Source of the DNA: Aliiruegeria lutimaris
GTDB lineage: Bacteria; Pseudomonadota; Alphaproteobacteria; Rhodobacterales; Rhodobacteraceae
Length of the DNA: 52,719 nt
Direction of reading: 5' to 3'
Assembly (NCBI RefSeq): GCF_900099935.1
Contig: NZ_FNEK01000033.1
Span: forward strand, 1 to 52,719
Part shown: piece by piece, positions 8,877 to 17,963 of the stretch
Layout of the letters: each line of letters begins with the position of its first letter
Numbering within the stretch: position 1 is the first letter of the stretch
Position numbers and translations under genes: made by a program
The notes under the pieces: model-generated
Databases searched by the model: none
Told to the model about the DNA's origin: nothing
Seen by the model: only the letters and a program-made list of their open reading frames with translations

Positions 8877-9488
8877 TTATATAGATTGCCTTTCCTCGAA
8901 TTTTTTCCAAACGTGCATTTTTCCCTTTTGGCGAGCATCGGCAAGAAAGAGCTTCTTGCGAACATCTGACGGCTCTAAGTTCCGGTAAAGACCGCCCGAG
9001 AATTTTGGCCAATCAATGGCCAAGCCTTGTTTGACCATCTCTGCTGATAGATCTCGCCCGTCCGAAAGGTAGCATCGCGCTACCGTTCGACCATAGTCAT
9101 CCATTTCAGAAATCTCTGCTCGGACGGTGTGTCCTTTGCACAGCCTATGCAAAGCCCATTTGGCGTTCTTTCCGTAGGGATGATTCAGTTCGGGCGCATC
9201 GATCCCGAACAAGCGGATCTGCGTATTCTGGACTTTTATTGTATCGCCATCGACTATCCAGGCCGGGCCTGACAAAATGCGCGCCGCATGCGACTGCTCC
9301 GCACTTTTTTCGTCAAATCGCGTTGGTTGATCCGTTTTGGTTTCAGTGGAAGGCTTTGGGTTTGGACGCAATTCTGAAGGCGTCTCAACTGCTGGTGTGC
9401 TGGTTTTGTTCTTGAACCGGCTCGGCCTAAAGGCGAGATAAAAGACACCGAGGATGAACAAACCGCCAAATAAAACTTCCATCAGCAA
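8877..9488 (-). CDS. Membrane-anchored staphylococcal-nuclease-like protein
   Basis: 203 residues. An N-terminal hydrophobic segment (about 4-20) is followed by a Thr/Pro/Lys-rich linker and then an SNase (thermonuclease) domain. Key residues fit the family: VDGDTIKV (79-86), IRLFGIDAPE with Arg92 and Glu100, and DDYGRTVARCY with Arg134, matching Arg35, Glu43 and Arg87 of the S. aureus enzyme. The product would be a periplasm-facing Ca2+-dependent nuclease. It is transcribed against the ribosomal genes and is richer in A+T than its neighbours, suggesting transfer. The second in-frame ATG at 9482 is an alternative start. Confidence 0.88.
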   Translation of the reverse strand: MLMEVLFGGLFILGVFYLAFRPSRFKNKTSTPAVETPSELRPNPKPSTETKTDQPTRFDEKSAEQSHAARILSGPAWIVDGDTIKVQNTQIRLFGIDAPELNHPYGKNAKWALHRLCKGHTVRAEISEMDDYGRTVARCYLSDGRDLSAEMVKQGLAIDWPKFSGGLYRNLEPSDVRKKLFLADARQKGKMHVWKKFEERQSI

Positions 9489-9980
9489 TAACTTTCGTCA
9501 CCGGTCCTTCTCTAGTCGGAACTTTTTTTGTGTCGGTTTACAAACAGACCGCGGGTCTATGCGGTTACGGAGATTGTTACCTCTTTAAATAGAAGGGGGG
9601 CGATAGGATTGAATGTCGCGTACTTCCGTGACGCAATCGTTAACGCGAGCAAATTGGCTTGTCGAAGAAAGCTTCCATCCCGGTTCGTGCACTGGGAACG
9701 ATACGCGTAGGGGCGCGCCCGATTCTGGGTGGGCGCTTCGCGGCGCTTGTGGCCTGCGATTTATCCTAAAGCCCCGAAAGACGTCTGTGCGGTGGATGAC
9801 ATCGCCAAGGCGCCCTCCCGGGGGGAGGGTCGGGCGCGGCCCGGGCTGGACGCCCGGGCCAAGGTTGGAAATGAGGTGCCTCGCTCCGGCGGAGTGGATG
9901 CCCTCCCGGGGTCGGGTGCGTCCCGAGCTGGTCTCCCGGTCGTTTCCGATACGAGTCGAAGCCTCGTCGCGTTTGTAGGC
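9489..9980. other. Gene-free stretch containing a dispersed repeat
   Basis: No open frame with a plausible start is seen. The left part (9489-9700) is A+T-rich like the nuclease gene and should contain its promoter. The right part holds one copy of a 146-bp repeat (9716-9861). Confidence 0.6.
9716..9861. repeat. 146-bp dispersed repeat with palindromic ends, copy 1
   Basis: It starts CGCCCGATTCTGGGTGGGCGC and ends with a conserved stretch GCGCCCTCCCG...CGCCCGGGCCA. A second copy of exactly the same length lies at 40539-40684. The ends are each self-complementary and are roughly inverted copies of each other; the middle has diverged except for TTTATC..AAAGCCCCG and GACATC.CCAA. This resembles a short non-autonomous mobile or structured extragenic element. 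Confidence 0.75.
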
Positions 9981-11150
9981 TTACCCTTCGAGGAGGGTCT
10001 TGAGCGCGTTGAACAGGTCGAGTTCCGGGTAGGGGATCATGATTCCGAACGGGCCGAGGCTGGCTTGGGCAAGAACGACGAGCAGCATGGTTGCGATGGT
10101 CAGCGGGGCCAGTCGGGAAAGGATGCCGGGATTCAAGCGTGCTGCCGCAAGCAGCATCACCGCCAGGTTCCCGTTGATCATTGCGAGCCAGCGCCCGTGG
10201 TCGTGTCCGAAGAGGACCAGAGCGATGGGGCAGAAGCAGAGCAGGACGCTCATGCTGCGCAGGTAGCCAAGTCCGGTTCTGGCCGGTTGAAGGATTGCGA
10301 AGAAGATCACGGTCTGGAGGCCCAGAATTGTCAGGGCGATCAATGCGAGGAACGCGCGTTCCTTGGTCAGGGCTCTTTGCAAGGTGTAGCGCATGTTCTC
10401 TTCCAGGTTCCGGAAGTGGACTTCCAGCGATGGATTGCTGACTTCGAAATCGGCGCGCTGTTGAAGTGCGGATTTCGCTTCTTCGAAGGTCATGTGGTCC
10501 GAAAGGCTGGAATGGCCGGCGAGGAATGTGACCAGCACGATTGCGGCGGCGCAGGAGAGGAGGGGAACGAGGCTGGTTCGGGAGAATGGGTGGTGCAGGA
10601 GCCACAGGGCAAGCGCAGCGGGGGCGATCCAGAAGAAGAACGCTTCGTGGATCAGGATCGCGAGTATGGACAGGAATGTGATGGTGAGAAGCGCGGGGAT
10701 CGGGTGCAGCTTCCCGGTCGCGAGAAAAGCCGCGCAGAGCAGCAGGAAGCCGTAGACGTCGAAACGGCCGGTATCGAAGAAGAACTGCTGAACGATGCCG
10801 CTTCCCGACAGGAGCATCAGCCCGAAGGCCAATGCCGCCATGTCGGCGGTTTGGGTGTCGTCGGGGCCAGTTTGGTTCGCGCGGACGGTGCGAAGGATGA
10901 GGGTGCAGAAGGCCACGCTTGCCGCCATGGAAACGACGATATGGGTCATCCAGACGGACCGAAGGCCAACCTCGTCGGAGACAAGGGCGTGCAGGCTCCC
11001 CATGAAGCCGCGCTTGATAAAGCCGTGCTCATAGGTGAAGAGCCAGTGCGTTGCCGTCCAGGGCGAGGAGGCGGGCGAGATGCTTGTAACGACGAGGATG
11101 AACAGCGCGAGGAACAGGGCGACGCCAACGGGCGGTCTGGGGTGAGTCAT
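9981..11150 (-). CDS. Polytopic membrane protein of unknown function
   Basis: 389 residues from the ATG at 11150, preceded by GGAAAG at a suitable distance; a longer frame reaches 11225. Eight to ten hydrophobic segments are visible, beginning with VGVALFLALFILVV. Near residue 40 is YEHGFIKRGFMGSL, a YGFxRRG-type motif that I associate with uncharacterised membrane proteins, some near polysaccharide genes. It is therefore possibly a GT-C or polymerase-like membrane enzyme, but this is weak. It is divergent from rpmC and isolated, sharing the upstream region with the rpmC promoter. Confidence 0.7.
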   Translation of the reverse strand: MTHPRPPVGVALFLALFILVVTSISPASSPWTATHWLFTYEHGFIKRGFMGSLHALVSDEVGLRSVWMTHIVVSMAASVAFCTLILRTVRANQTGPDDTQTADMAALAFGLMLLSGSGIVQQFFFDTGRFDVYGFLLLCAAFLATGKLHPIPALLTITFLSILAILIHEAFFFWIAPAALALWLLHHPFSRTSLVPLLSCAAAIVLVTFLAGHSSLSDHMTFEEAKSALQQRADFEVSNPSLEVHFRNLEENMRYTLQRALTKERAFLALIALTILGLQTVIFFAILQPARTGLGYLRSMSVLLCFCPIALVLFGHDHGRWLAMINGNLAVMLLAAARLNPGILSRLAPLTIATMLLVVLAQASLGPFGIMIPYPELDLFNALKTLLEG

Positions 11151-11281
11151 GAAATCGCTTTCCGCCGACATGCACTTGCCGCTCGCGGTCCTGCATGCAG
11201 CATTCTGGCCCGGAGATTGGCGCAAACTCGCCTGATGGCAAAGGGCTTTGTGCGCGCGGAGGCATCGCAGGCCTTTTTTCC

Positions 11282-11310
11282 TTGCCCCCGCGTAGACTCA
11301 CCCTTATAGA
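11282..11310 (+). promoter_or_regulatory. Candidate promoter for the rpmC-rpmD block
   Basis: TTGCCC (11282-11287), a 17-base spacer and TATAGA (11305-11310). It sits about 120 bases before rpmC, in the region created by separation from rplP, and would drive the eleven-gene block rpmC to rpmD. Confidence 0.6.
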
Positions 11311-11431
11311 GCGGCATCTCACGGATTCCCGGCGACGGGATTCGTGTGTGTTGACGTCTAATCATCCGTCAGGTCTCGAGTGACCCTGAGCAATCCAGGG
11401 GCTCACTGGCGTTTTGAGAAAGGAAATGGCG

Positions 11432-11638
11432 ATGAACGCCACTGAACTTCGCGATCAGACTCCGGACCAGCTCCGCGAGAAACTGACCGATCTGAAAAAA
11501 GAAGCCTTCAACCTGCGTTTCCAGCAGGCGACAGGCGCCATGGAAAGCACTGCACGTATGCGTCAGGTTCGCCGTGACGTTGCCCGTGTGAAGACCGTCC
11601 TTAACGAAAAAGCGGCTGGTGCCGCTTCGGAGGCTTGA
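11432..11638 (+). CDS. rpmC: 50S ribosomal protein L29
   Basis: 68 residues from the ATG at 11432, which has AGGAA six bases upstream; earlier in-frame ATGs lie on top of that site. L29 sits by the exit tunnel next to L23. The features [17 protein letters not shown] and [14 protein letters not shown] are typical. It is the first gene of the third ribosomal block and is followed by rpsQ after four bases. Confidence 0.96.
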   Translation: MNATELRDQTPDQLREKLTDLKKEAFNLRFQQATGAMESTARMRQVRRDVARVKTVLNEKAAGAASEA

Positions 11639-11642
11639 TCCA

Positions 11643-11873
11643 ATGCCCAAGCGTATCCTCACCGGCACCGTGACCTCGGACAAGAACGAGCAGACCGTGA
11701 CCGTTCTGGTCGAACGTCGTTACAAGCACCCGCTGCTTGCCAAGACCATTCGTTCGTCCAAGAAATATCGCGCCCATGACGCGAAAAACGAATTCAAGAT
11801 TGGCGATCAAGTCCGCATCCAGGAATGCGCGCCGATTTCGAAGACGAAGCGCTGGGAGGTGATCTCGGCCTGA
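11643..11873 (+). CDS. rpsQ: 30S ribosomal protein S17
   Basis: 76 residues. S17 is an OB-fold primary binder of 16S r[24 protein letters not shown] at the N-terminus and [18 protein letters not shown] are characteristic. The ATG at 11643 is chosen since it gives the family N-terminus and follows GGAGG. It is a little shorter than E. coli S17 (84). Confidence 0.97.
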   Translation: MPKRILTGTVTSDKNEQTVTVLVERRYKHPLLAKTIRSSKKYRAHDAKNEFKIGDQVRIQECAPISKTKRWEVISA

Positions 11874-11950
11874 GGCCGGTTCACAGACCAGTTTGATCGA
11901 AACCCTGGGGGGAAGAGCAAGAACATCCCCCAAAGGTCGGGAGAAACCTA

Positions 11951-12319
11951 ATGATCCAGATGCAGACCAATCTGGATGTCGCTGACAACTCCGGTGCTCG
12001 CCGGGTTCAGTGCATCAAGGTCCTCGGCGGCTCGAAGCGGAAATACGCATCCGTGGGCGACATCATCGTGGTGTCGGTCAAGGAAGCTATCCCGCGCGGC
12101 CGTGTGAAGAAGGGTGACGTGCGTAAAGCAGTCGTCGTCCGGACCGCCAAGGAAGTTCGTCGTGAGGATGGCACCGCCATTCGTTTCGACCGCAACGCTG
12201 CTGTTATTCTCGGTAATAACGGCGAGCCGATCGGCACCCGTATCTTCGGCCCGGTCGTGCGCGAGCTGCGTGCGAAGAACTTCATGAAGATCATCTCGCT
12301 TGCCCCGGAGGTGCTGTAA
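11951..12319 (+). CDS. rplN: 50S ribosomal protein L14
   Basis: 122 residues, standard for L14, which binds 23S rRNA and contacts the 30S subunit. [17 protein letters not shown] and [15 protein letters not shown] are nearly invariant family features. Its stop overlaps the rplX start (TAATG). A short C-run/G-run hairpin lies in the 77-base gap after rpsQ. Confidence 0.98.
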   Translation: MIQMQTNLDVADNSGARRVQCIKVLGGSKRKYASVGDIIVVSVKEAIPRGRVKKGDVRKAVVVRTAKEVRREDGTAIRFDRNAAVILGNNGEPIGTRIFGPVVRELRAKNFMKIISLAPEVL

Positions 12320-12624
12320 TGGCTGCCAAACTCCGCAAAGGTGACACCGTCGTTGTTCTTGCTGGCAAGGACAAGGGCAAGACCGGTGAAATTGAGAAAG
12401 TCGATCCGAAGGCCGGCAAGGCCATCGTCGGCGGCATCAACATCTCCGTTCGCCACACCAAGCAGACCCAGAATTCGAAGGGCGGCCGTATCGCGACTGC
12501 GATGCCTGTCGACCTGTCGAACCTGGCTATCGTCGATGCCAACGGCAAGGCGACCCGCGTTGGCTTCCGCGAGGAAGACGGCAAGAAAGTCCGCTTCGCC
12601 AAGACCACGGGAGACGCGATCTGA
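12319..12624 (+). CDS. rplX: 50S ribosomal protein L24
   Basis: 101 residues, within the usual range. L24 is an assembly initiator protein. The KOW motif is visible as [19 protein letters not shown] (about 6-24). It shares one base with rplN before it and overlaps rplE after it (TGATG), implying coupled translation. Confidence 0.98.
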   Translation: MAAKLRKGDTVVVLAGKDKGKTGEIEKVDPKAGKAIVGGINISVRHTKQTQNSKGGRIATAMPVDLSNLAIVDANGKATRVGFREEDGKKVRFAKTTGDAI

Positions 12625-13187
12625 TGCTTGACGCTGCCGATTACACCCCGCGCCTCAAGGCTGTCTACAAGGACACGATCCGCGCCGCGCTGAAGGAAGA
12701 ATTCTCGTACAAGAACGAGATGATGATCCCGAAGCTGGAGAAGATCGTTCTGAACATCGGCGCTGGCACGGAATCCGTGAAGGACTCCAAGAAAGCCAAG
12801 ACCGCTGCCGATGATCTGACCGCGATTGCCGGTCAGCAGGCCGTCGTGACCATGGCCAAGAAGTCGATCGCGACCTTCCGCGTGCGCGAAGGTATGCCGC
12901 TCGGCGCCAAGGTGACCCTCCGCGGTGACCGGATGTACGAATTCCTCGATCGCCTGATCACCATCGCGCTGCCGCGCGTCCGCGACTTCCGCGGCGTCTC
13001 CGGCAAGTCGTTCGATGGTCGTGGCAACTATGCCATGGGCCTCAAGGAACACATCGTCTTCCCCGAAATCGACTTCGACAAGGTCGATGAGAACTGGGGT
13101 CTGGACATCGTTATCTGCACTTCCGCTCCGACGGATGCGGAAGCCAAGGCGCTGTTGAAGCATTTCAACATGCCGTTCAACAGCTGA
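12624..13187 (+). CDS. rplE: 50S ribosomal protein L5
   Basis: 187 residues. L5 binds 5S rRNA and contacts the P-site tRNA and S13. [15 protein letters not shown], the segment [15 protein letters not shown] and [15 protein letters not shown] are characteristic. The start overlaps rplX; rpsN follows after 11 bases. Confidence 0.98.
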   Translation: MLDAADYTPRLKAVYKDTIRAALKEEFSYKNEMMIPKLEKIVLNIGAGTESVKDSKKAKTAADDLTAIAGQQAVVTMAKKSIATFRVREGMPLGAKVTLRGDRMYEFLDRLITIALPRVRDFRGVSGKSFDGRGNYAMGLKEHIVFPEIDFDKVDENWGLDIVICTSAPTDAEAKALLKHFNMPFNS

Positions 13188-13198
13188 GGGACTGACCT

Positions 13199-13504
13199 AT
13201 GGCTAAGAAAAGCATGATCGAGCGCGAGAAGAAGCGCGAGGCGCTGGTGGCAAAGTATGCCGCCAAGCGTGTTGCGCTGAAAGAAATCGCGAATGACGAA
13301 GATCTTCCGATGGAAGAGCGCTTCAAGGCCCGGCTGAAGCTGGCCAAGCTGCCGCGCAATTCCTCGGCCACCCGCCTGCACAACCGTTGCCAGGTCTCGG
13401 GGCGTCCGAAGGCTTACTACCGTAAGCTGAAGATGAGCCGGATCGCGCTGCGGGACCTTGCCTCCGAAGGCAAGATCCCCGGCATGGTCAAGTCCAGCTG
13501 GTAA
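13199..13504 (+). CDS. rpsN: 30S ribosomal protein S14, long zinc-free form
   Basis: 101 residues, the long S14 type without the CxxC-CxxC zinc knuckle of the short form. S14 lies in the 30S head. [37 protein letters not shown] and [16 protein letters not shown] are typical. Absence of the zinc cysteines means this copy is not of the zinc-limitation-regulated type. Confidence 0.98.
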   Translation: MAKKSMIEREKKREALVAKYAAKRVALKEIANDEDLPMEERFKARLKLAKLPRNSSATRLHNRCQVSGRPKAYYRKLKMSRIALRDLASEGKIPGMVKSSW

Positions 13505-13518
13505 GGGAGGAGATATAA

Positions 13519-13908
13519 ATGAACGATCCTCTTGGTGATATGCTGACCCGTATCCGCAACGCTCAGATGCGCGGCAAGTCCACGGTTCGCACCCCCGCTT
13601 CCAAGCTTCGCGCCTGGGTTCTGGATGTGCTGGCCGACGAGGGCTACATCCGTGGCTACGAGAAGGTTGAGGACACTCAGCACCCCGAAATCGAAATCTC
13701 GCTCAAGTATTACGAGGGCACCCCGGTCATTCGCGAACTCAAGCGCGTTTCCAAGCCGGGTCGCCGCGTGTACATGAGCGTGAATGACATCCCCTCGGTC
13801 CGTCAGGGCCTGGGCGTCTCCATCGTCTCCACGTCCAAGGGCGTGATGTCGGATGCAGCGGCTCGCTCCAACAATGTTGGTGGCGAAGTTCTCTGCACCG
13901 TCTTCTAA
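13519..13908 (+). CDS. rpsH: 30S ribosomal protein S8
   Basis: 129 residues. S8 binds the central domain of 16S rRNA; in E. coli it represses the spc operon by binding a site near rpl[16 protein letters not shown] at the start and [26 protein letters not shown] at the end (variable parts shortened here) identify it. GGAGG precedes the ATG. Confidence 0.98.
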   Translation: MNDPLGDMLTRIRNAQMRGKSTVRTPASKLRAWVLDVLADEGYIRGYEKVEDTQHPEIEISLKYYEGTPVIRELKRVSKPGRRVYMSVNDIPSVRQGLGVSIVSTSKGVMSDAAARSNNVGGEVLCTVF

Positions 13909-13920
13909 GGAGGTCTGACC

Positions 13921-14454
13921 ATGTCTCGTATTGGTAAGAAACCGGTCGAGCTGCCGTCGGGCGTTTCCGCGTCCCTCTCCGGCCAGACCATCGAGGTGAA
14001 GGGTCCGAAAGGCACCCTGAGCTTCACCGCAACCGACGATGTGACCATCACCATCGACGACAGCACCATCTCCGTCGAGCCGCGTGGGTCTTCCAAGCGT
14101 GCCCGCCAGCAGTGGGGCATGTCTCGCACGATGGTTGGCAACATGGTGACCGGCGTGACCGATGGCTTCAAGCGCGAGCTTGAGATCCAGGGTGTTGGTT
14201 ATCGTGCCCAGATGGCCGGGAACGCTCTCAAGCTGAACCTCGGCCTGTCGCATGACGTCGAGTTCGAAGTGCCGGCCGGTGTGACCGTGACCTGCCCGAA
14301 GCAGACCCAGATCGTCGTGGAAGGCATCGACCCGCAGCTCGTGGGTCAGGTTGCCGCGAACATTCGCGAGTGGCGGAAGCCGGAGCCCTACAAGGGCAAG
14401 GGCATTCGCTATGCTGGCGAATTTATCTTCCGCAAGGAAGGCAAGAAGAAGTAA
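13921..14454 (+). CDS. rplF: 50S ribosomal protein L6
   Basis: 177 residues, normal length. L6 lies near the factor-binding site of the 50S subunit. [14 protein letters not shown] at the start, the paired L6 repeats and the C-terminal signature [16 protein letters not shown] are present. GGAGG precedes the start; rplR follows after 11 bases. Confidence 0.98.
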   Translation: MSRIGKKPVELPSGVSASLSGQTIEVKGPKGTLSFTATDDVTITIDDSTISVEPRGSSKRARQQWGMSRTMVGNMVTGVTDGFKRELEIQGVGYRAQMAGNALKLNLGLSHDVEFEVPAGVTVTCPKQTQIVVEGIDPQLVGQVAANIREWRKPEPYKGKGIRYAGEFIFRKEGKKK

Positions 14455-14465
14455 GGACGAAATAG

Positions 14466-14825
14466 ATGGCAAACAGCAAACGGACCCTGTTCCTGAAGCG
14501 CCGCCTGCGCGTCCGGAACAAACTTCGCAAGAGCAATGTCGGCAAGCTGCGCCTTTCGGTGTTCCGCTCCGGCAAGAACATCAGCGCTCAGCTGATCGAC
14601 GACGTTCAGGGCAAGACCCTGGCCGCGGCCTCCTCCCTGGAGAAGGATCTCGGTGTCGTCGGCAAGAACAACGTGGAGGCCGCCGGCAAGGTGGGCGCCG
14701 CGATTGCAGAGCGTGCCAAGGCAGCCGGTATCGAAGAGTGCTACTTCGATCGCGGTGGCTTCCTCTTCCACGGCAAGGTGAAGGCTCTGGCCGAAGCCGC
14801 GCGTGAAGGTGGTCTGAAGTTCTGA
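14466..14825 (+). CDS. rplR: 50S ribosomal protein L18
   Basis: 119 residues. L18 binds 5S rRNA with L5. [31 protein letters not shown] and [20 protein letters not shown] are typical. The 115 bases between it and rpsE contain two short hairpins (GAGGGC/GCCCTC and GCCTCGC/GCGGGGC), probably RNA-stability elements as no T-tract follows. Confidence 0.98.
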   Translation: MANSKRTLFLKRRLRVRNKLRKSNVGKLRLSVFRSGKNISAQLIDDVQGKTLAAASSLEKDLGVVGKNNVEAAGKVGAAIAERAKAAGIEECYFDRGGFLFHGKVKALAEAAREGGLKF

Positions 14826-14940
14826 TCCCTGCGGAGGGCTTTCGGGCCCTCCCGATGATCCGGGGGCCTCGCAATAGCGGGGCTCACTTGGATTGAGAAA
14901 ACCATGGCCGCAAGCGGCCCATGAGAAAAAGGAATGCCGA

Positions 14941-15534
14941 ATGGCAAGAGAACCCAATCAACGCCGGGGTAACCGTCGCGAACGCGAGGAAACACCGGAA
15001 TTTGCAGATCGCTTGGTTGCGATCAACCGCGTCTCCAAGACCGTCAAGGGTGGTAAGCGTTTCGGCTTCGCTGCGCTCGTGGTCGTTGGCGACCAGAAGG
15101 GCCGCGTCGGCTTCGGCAAGGGCAAGGCCAAGGAGGTCCCCGAGGCCATCCGCAAGGCCACCGAGCAAGCCAAGCGCCAGATGATCCGCGTTCCGCTGCG
15201 CGAAGGCCGCACCCTGCACCACGACATCGAAGGTCGTCACGGTGCCGGTCGCGTCGTGATGCGCACCGCCCCGCAAGGTACCGGTATCATCGCCGGTGGT
15301 CCGACGCGTGCCGTGTTCGAGATGCTGGGTATTCATGACGTCGTCGCCAAGTCGATCGGCTCGCAGAACCCCTACAACATGATCCGCGCCACCATCGACG
15401 GCCTGAAGAAGGAATCCAGCCCCCGCATGGTCGCGCAGCGTCGCGGCAAGAAGGTGGCCGATATCCTGAAGAAGGACGAGGTGCCCGCCGCTGACGCTCC
15501 GGCCGAAGCTGCCGAAGCCCCGGTCGAAGCGTAA
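14941..15534 (+). CDS. rpsE: 30S ribosomal protein S5
   Basis: 197 residues from the ATG at 14941, which has AAGGAA nine bases upstream and gives the usual N-terminus [11 protein letters not shown]5 is involved in decoding fidelity and mRNA unwinding. [17 protein letters not shown] and [15 protein letters not shown] are conserved. The C-terminus carries an Ala/Glu/Pro-rich extension, similar to that of L3 in this window. Confidence 0.97.
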   Translation: MAREPNQRRGNRREREETPEFADRLVAINRVSKTVKGGKRFGFAALVVVGDQKGRVGFGKGKAKEVPEAIRKATEQAKRQMIRVPLREGRTLHHDIEGRHGAGRVVMRTAPQGTGIIAGGPTRAVFEMLGIHDVVAKSIGSQNPYNMIRATIDGLKKESSPRMVAQRRGKKVADILKKDEVPAADAPAEAAEAPVEA

Positions 15535-15547
15535 GGAGTAGCGAGAC

Positions 15548-15733
15548 ATGGCAACCATCGTCGTCAAGCAGATCGGCTCTCCGATCCGTCGCCCCGCCGT
15601 CCAGCGCCAGACGCTGATCGGGCTGGGCCTAAACAAGATGCACAAGACCCGCGAGCTGGAAGACACCCCTTCCGTGCGCGGCATGGTCAACAAGATCCCG
15701 CATCTGGTCGAGATCATCGAAGAGCGCGAGTAA
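15548..15733 (+). CDS. rpmD: 50S ribosomal protein L30
   Basis: 61 residues, the normal size. [19 protein letters not shown] and [18 protein letters not shown] are diagnostic. It closes the third ribosomal block: an intrinsic terminator follows after 24 bases, and rplO, normally next, lies almost 3 kb away. Confidence 0.97.
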   Translation: MATIVVKQIGSPIRRPAVQRQTLIGLGLNKMHKTRELEDTPSVRGMVNKIPHLVEIIEERE

Positions 15734-15757
15734 GCGTCCTTCGAAACTGATTTGAAG

Positions 15758-15791
15758 CGCCCCGGAGCCTGGCTCCGGGGCGTTTTCGTTT
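15758..15791 (+). terminator. Strong intrinsic terminator after rpmD
   Basis: CGCCCCGGAGC (15758-15768) and GCTCCGGGGCG (15772-15782) form a perfect 11-bp stem with a CTG loop, followed by TTTTCGTTT. The convergent small gene ends right beside it, so it may serve both directions. Confidence 0.93.
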
Positions 15792-15960
15792 AACGGGCCG
15801 GGTTTTCGCCCTGGCAGCCGCAATCGAGGCCGACATCGCGCCGCAAATGCGGCGAGAGCGACAGACGTTCGATCTGGCTGGCGCGGCAGATCGAGGCGAT
15901 CTCGGATTCGATGTCCCGCGGGAGGGCGCGGGGCGTTTGGCGAAAAAGCCGTTTCAACAT
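15790..15960 (-). CDS. 56-residue DUF1127-like small protein
   Basis: A short minus-strand frame with a good ribosome binding site (AAAGGAAA before the ATG at 15960). The product starts MLKRLFRQTPRALPRD and contains IERLSLSPHLRRDVGLD, which matches the LSDHxLRDIGL motif of DUF1127 proteins, followed by CGCQGENPAR. DUF1127 proteins are small, often stress- or sRNA-linked in alphaproteobacteria. Two cysteines (CGC) near the end are a possible metal or redox site. It is convergent with rpmD. Coding is inferred from the motif and the start signal. Confidence 0.65.
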   Translation of the reverse strand: MLKRLFRQTPRALPRDIESEIASICRASQIERLSLSPHLRRDVGLDCGCQGENPAR

Positions 15961-16115
15961 GGGGTTTCCTTTCGTGGATTCGGAATGTTGGACGAGGCTA
16001 ATTCCTCAACCCAACTTGAGATCAAGGCATTTTCCGCAAGATCCGCGCGTGCAGAGGATCGACGTTACTCGTGCGTAAGGCTAGCCTCTCCCCGTGGTCT
16101 GAGGGGAGGGACGTC

Positions 16116-17963
16116 ATGATCAACATGCCAATGCGCGCGGTTTCAGATGCTTTTCACGACGCCTGGCGTCTGCGCTGGCCGTTCCTGCTGTCGCGGCTTG
16201 TGTTCGGCCTCCTGGTGCTGTTGCTGCTCGCGCCGGTGACGTCCGTCGCCCTGCGCGGGGCGATTGCGCTGTCCGGCAAACCGGCGTTGTCGGATTTCGA
16301 CATCGCGATGTTCCTGTTTTCGCCGGTCGGATTCGCGGCCTTGCTGCTGGTCGGCGCGCTTGTGCTGACCAGCTACGTGCTCAACGTCGCCTTCATGATG
16401 GCAATCGCGCTGCACGCCCGCCGTAACGGCGAGCGGCGTTTCGAGGAGGGCGTGGCCAATATCCTGCCGCGCTTCCGGGCCATTCTGGGCTTTGCCGTCC
16501 GGTTGATATTGCGGATTGTCGGGATCGTGCTGCCATTCGTGGCGATCGCGGCGCTGATCGCCGGGAAATACCTGTCGGAGTACGACATCAACTATTACCT
16601 CTCCGAACGTCCACCCGAGTTCCTGCAGGCGGTCGGGGCCATCGGCGCCGTTCTCGCCGTGATGCTGGTGCTGCTGTTCCGCGCCCTGCTCAGCTGGGCT
16701 TTCGCCCTTCCGCTGGTCCTGTTCGAGAGTGTGCGGCCCGGCGAGAGCTTCGCGCTCAGCAGTGCGGAGATGAAGGGGCGGCGGCTGGATCTTCTGCTCG
16801 CCGTTCTGGCGTGGGGCGTGATCTCGGCGCTGGCGGTGTCCATCGTCTTTGGCATCGCGAGCGTCGCCGCCAACCTGGTGGTCGATGCCGTCGCGCCGGA
16901 CCTGAAGGCGCTGGCGGCGGCGTTGCTGATCATTCTCGCGGCCTGGTCGCTGGTCAACCTGCTGGTCACGGCGACGACCACGGGCGCGCTGGCCTGCCTG
17001 TTGATGGAGCGCGCCGGCTGGCCGGGCACCGAGGGCGTGCGCCCGAGCGGCCGGGAAAGCCGCACCCTGCTGCGCAGCGTCCTTCTCGGCGGCGCGGCTG
17101 TCGCGGCGGTGCTTGCGGCTCTTGGCGCGGCGAATCTGTTCACCTTCAAGACCGAGGACGCCGTCGAGGTGATCGCGCATCGCGGCGCTGCGGGCGCGCG
17201 GCCGGAGAACACCATGGCCGCCTTTGCCCTTGCGATCGAGGACAAGGCGGATTGGATCGAGCTGGACGTGCAGGAGAGTGCCGAGGGGGCGGTGATCGTC
17301 GTTCATGACAGCGATTTCATGAAGCTCGCCGGCAACCCGCTGAAGGCATGGGATGCGACGGCGGCGGAGCTGGCGGAGATCGATATCGGGAGTTGGTTCG
17401 CGTCGGATTATGCCGGCGAGCGGACGCCGCTGCTGTCCGACGTTCTGGAACTGACCCGGGGCACCGAGTCCGGCGTGCTGATCGAGCTGAAATATTACGG
17501 TCATGACGAGATGCTGGAGCAACGTGTTGCCGATGTCGTCGAAGCGGCGGGGATGGAGGATCGGGTCCAGTTGATGAGCCTGAAATACGAGGCGGTGCAG
17601 AAGATGAAGGCGCTGCGGCCGGACTGGACAGTCGGCCTTCTGGCCTCCGCGACGGTTGGGCGGCCATGGGAGCTTGAGGCGGATTTCCTTGCCATGAACA
17701 TGGGGCTGGTCTCGCACAGCCTCGTCCGCTCTACGCAGGCGGCCGGAAAACGGGTCCATGTCTGGACGGTGAATGACCCGCTGGCGATGTCGGAAATGCT
17801 GAGCCTCGGGGTGGACGGCCTGATCACGGACGAGCCGGCGCTGGCCCGGCAGGTAATCGCGCAGCGCGCGGAACTGCGGACGCTGGAGCGGATCGTGCTG
17901 GCGCTGGGAAGCCGGCTCGGGCTCGTGACCAGCGACAAGGAGTACCGCGATGGCTCGCCGTAA
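16116..17963 (+). CDS. Membrane glycerophosphodiester phosphodiesterase
   Basis: 615 residues from the ATG at 16116 (GGGAGGG upstream). The first ~340 residues carry about six to eight hydrophobic segments (GPDPase_memb-type domain), and residues ~350-590 form a GDPD catalytic domain. Catalytic features: IAHRGAAGARPENT with His355 and Arg356, ELDVQ with Glu382 and Asp384, and VVHDSD with His397. The expected reaction is hydrolysis of glycerophosphodiesters to glycerol 3-phosphate and an alcohol; some family members act on lysophospholipids. The catalytic domain probably faces the periplasm or the membrane surface. It overlaps the downstream phospholipase-like gene by 14 bases, so the two are co-expressed. 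Confidence 0.9.
   Translation: MINMPMRAVSDAFHDAWRLRWPFLLSRLVFGLLVLLLLAPVTSVALRGAIALSGKPALSDFDIAMFLFSPVGFAALLLVGALVLTSYVLNVAFMMAIALHARRNGERRFEEGVANILPRFRAILGFAVRLILRIVGIVLPFVAIAALIAGKYLSEYDINYYLSERPPEFLQAVGAIGAVLAVMLVLLFRALLSWAFALPLVLFESVRPGESFALSSAEMKGRRLDLLLAVLAWGVISALAVSIVFGIASVAANLVVDAVAPDLKALAAALLIILAAWSLVNLLVTATTTGALACLLMERAGWPGTEGVRPSGRESRTLLRSVLLGGAAVAAVLAALGAANLFTFKTEDAVEVIAHRGAAGARPENTMAAFALAIEDKADWIELDVQESAEGAVIVVHDSDFMKLAGNPLKAWDATAAELAEIDIGSWFASDYAGERTPLLSDVLELTRGTESGVLIELKYYGHDEMLEQRVADVVEAAGMEDRVQLMSLKYEAVQKMKALRPDWTVGLLASATVGRPWELEADFLAMNMGLVSHSLVRSTQAAGKRVHVWTVNDPLAMSEMLSLGVDGLITDEPALARQVIAQRAELRTLERIVLALGSRLGLVTSDKEYRDGSP

Noticed and set aside
9729-11309. Long plus-strand open frame opposite the polytopic membrane protein
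   Set aside because: The translation is low-complexity Glu/Gly/Gln-rich and non-globular, whereas the minus strand encodes regular membrane segments.
14893-14940. Upstream extended start for rpsE
   Set aside because: The extension is not part of the S5 family and has no ribosome binding site; ATG 14941 has AAGGAA at the right distance.
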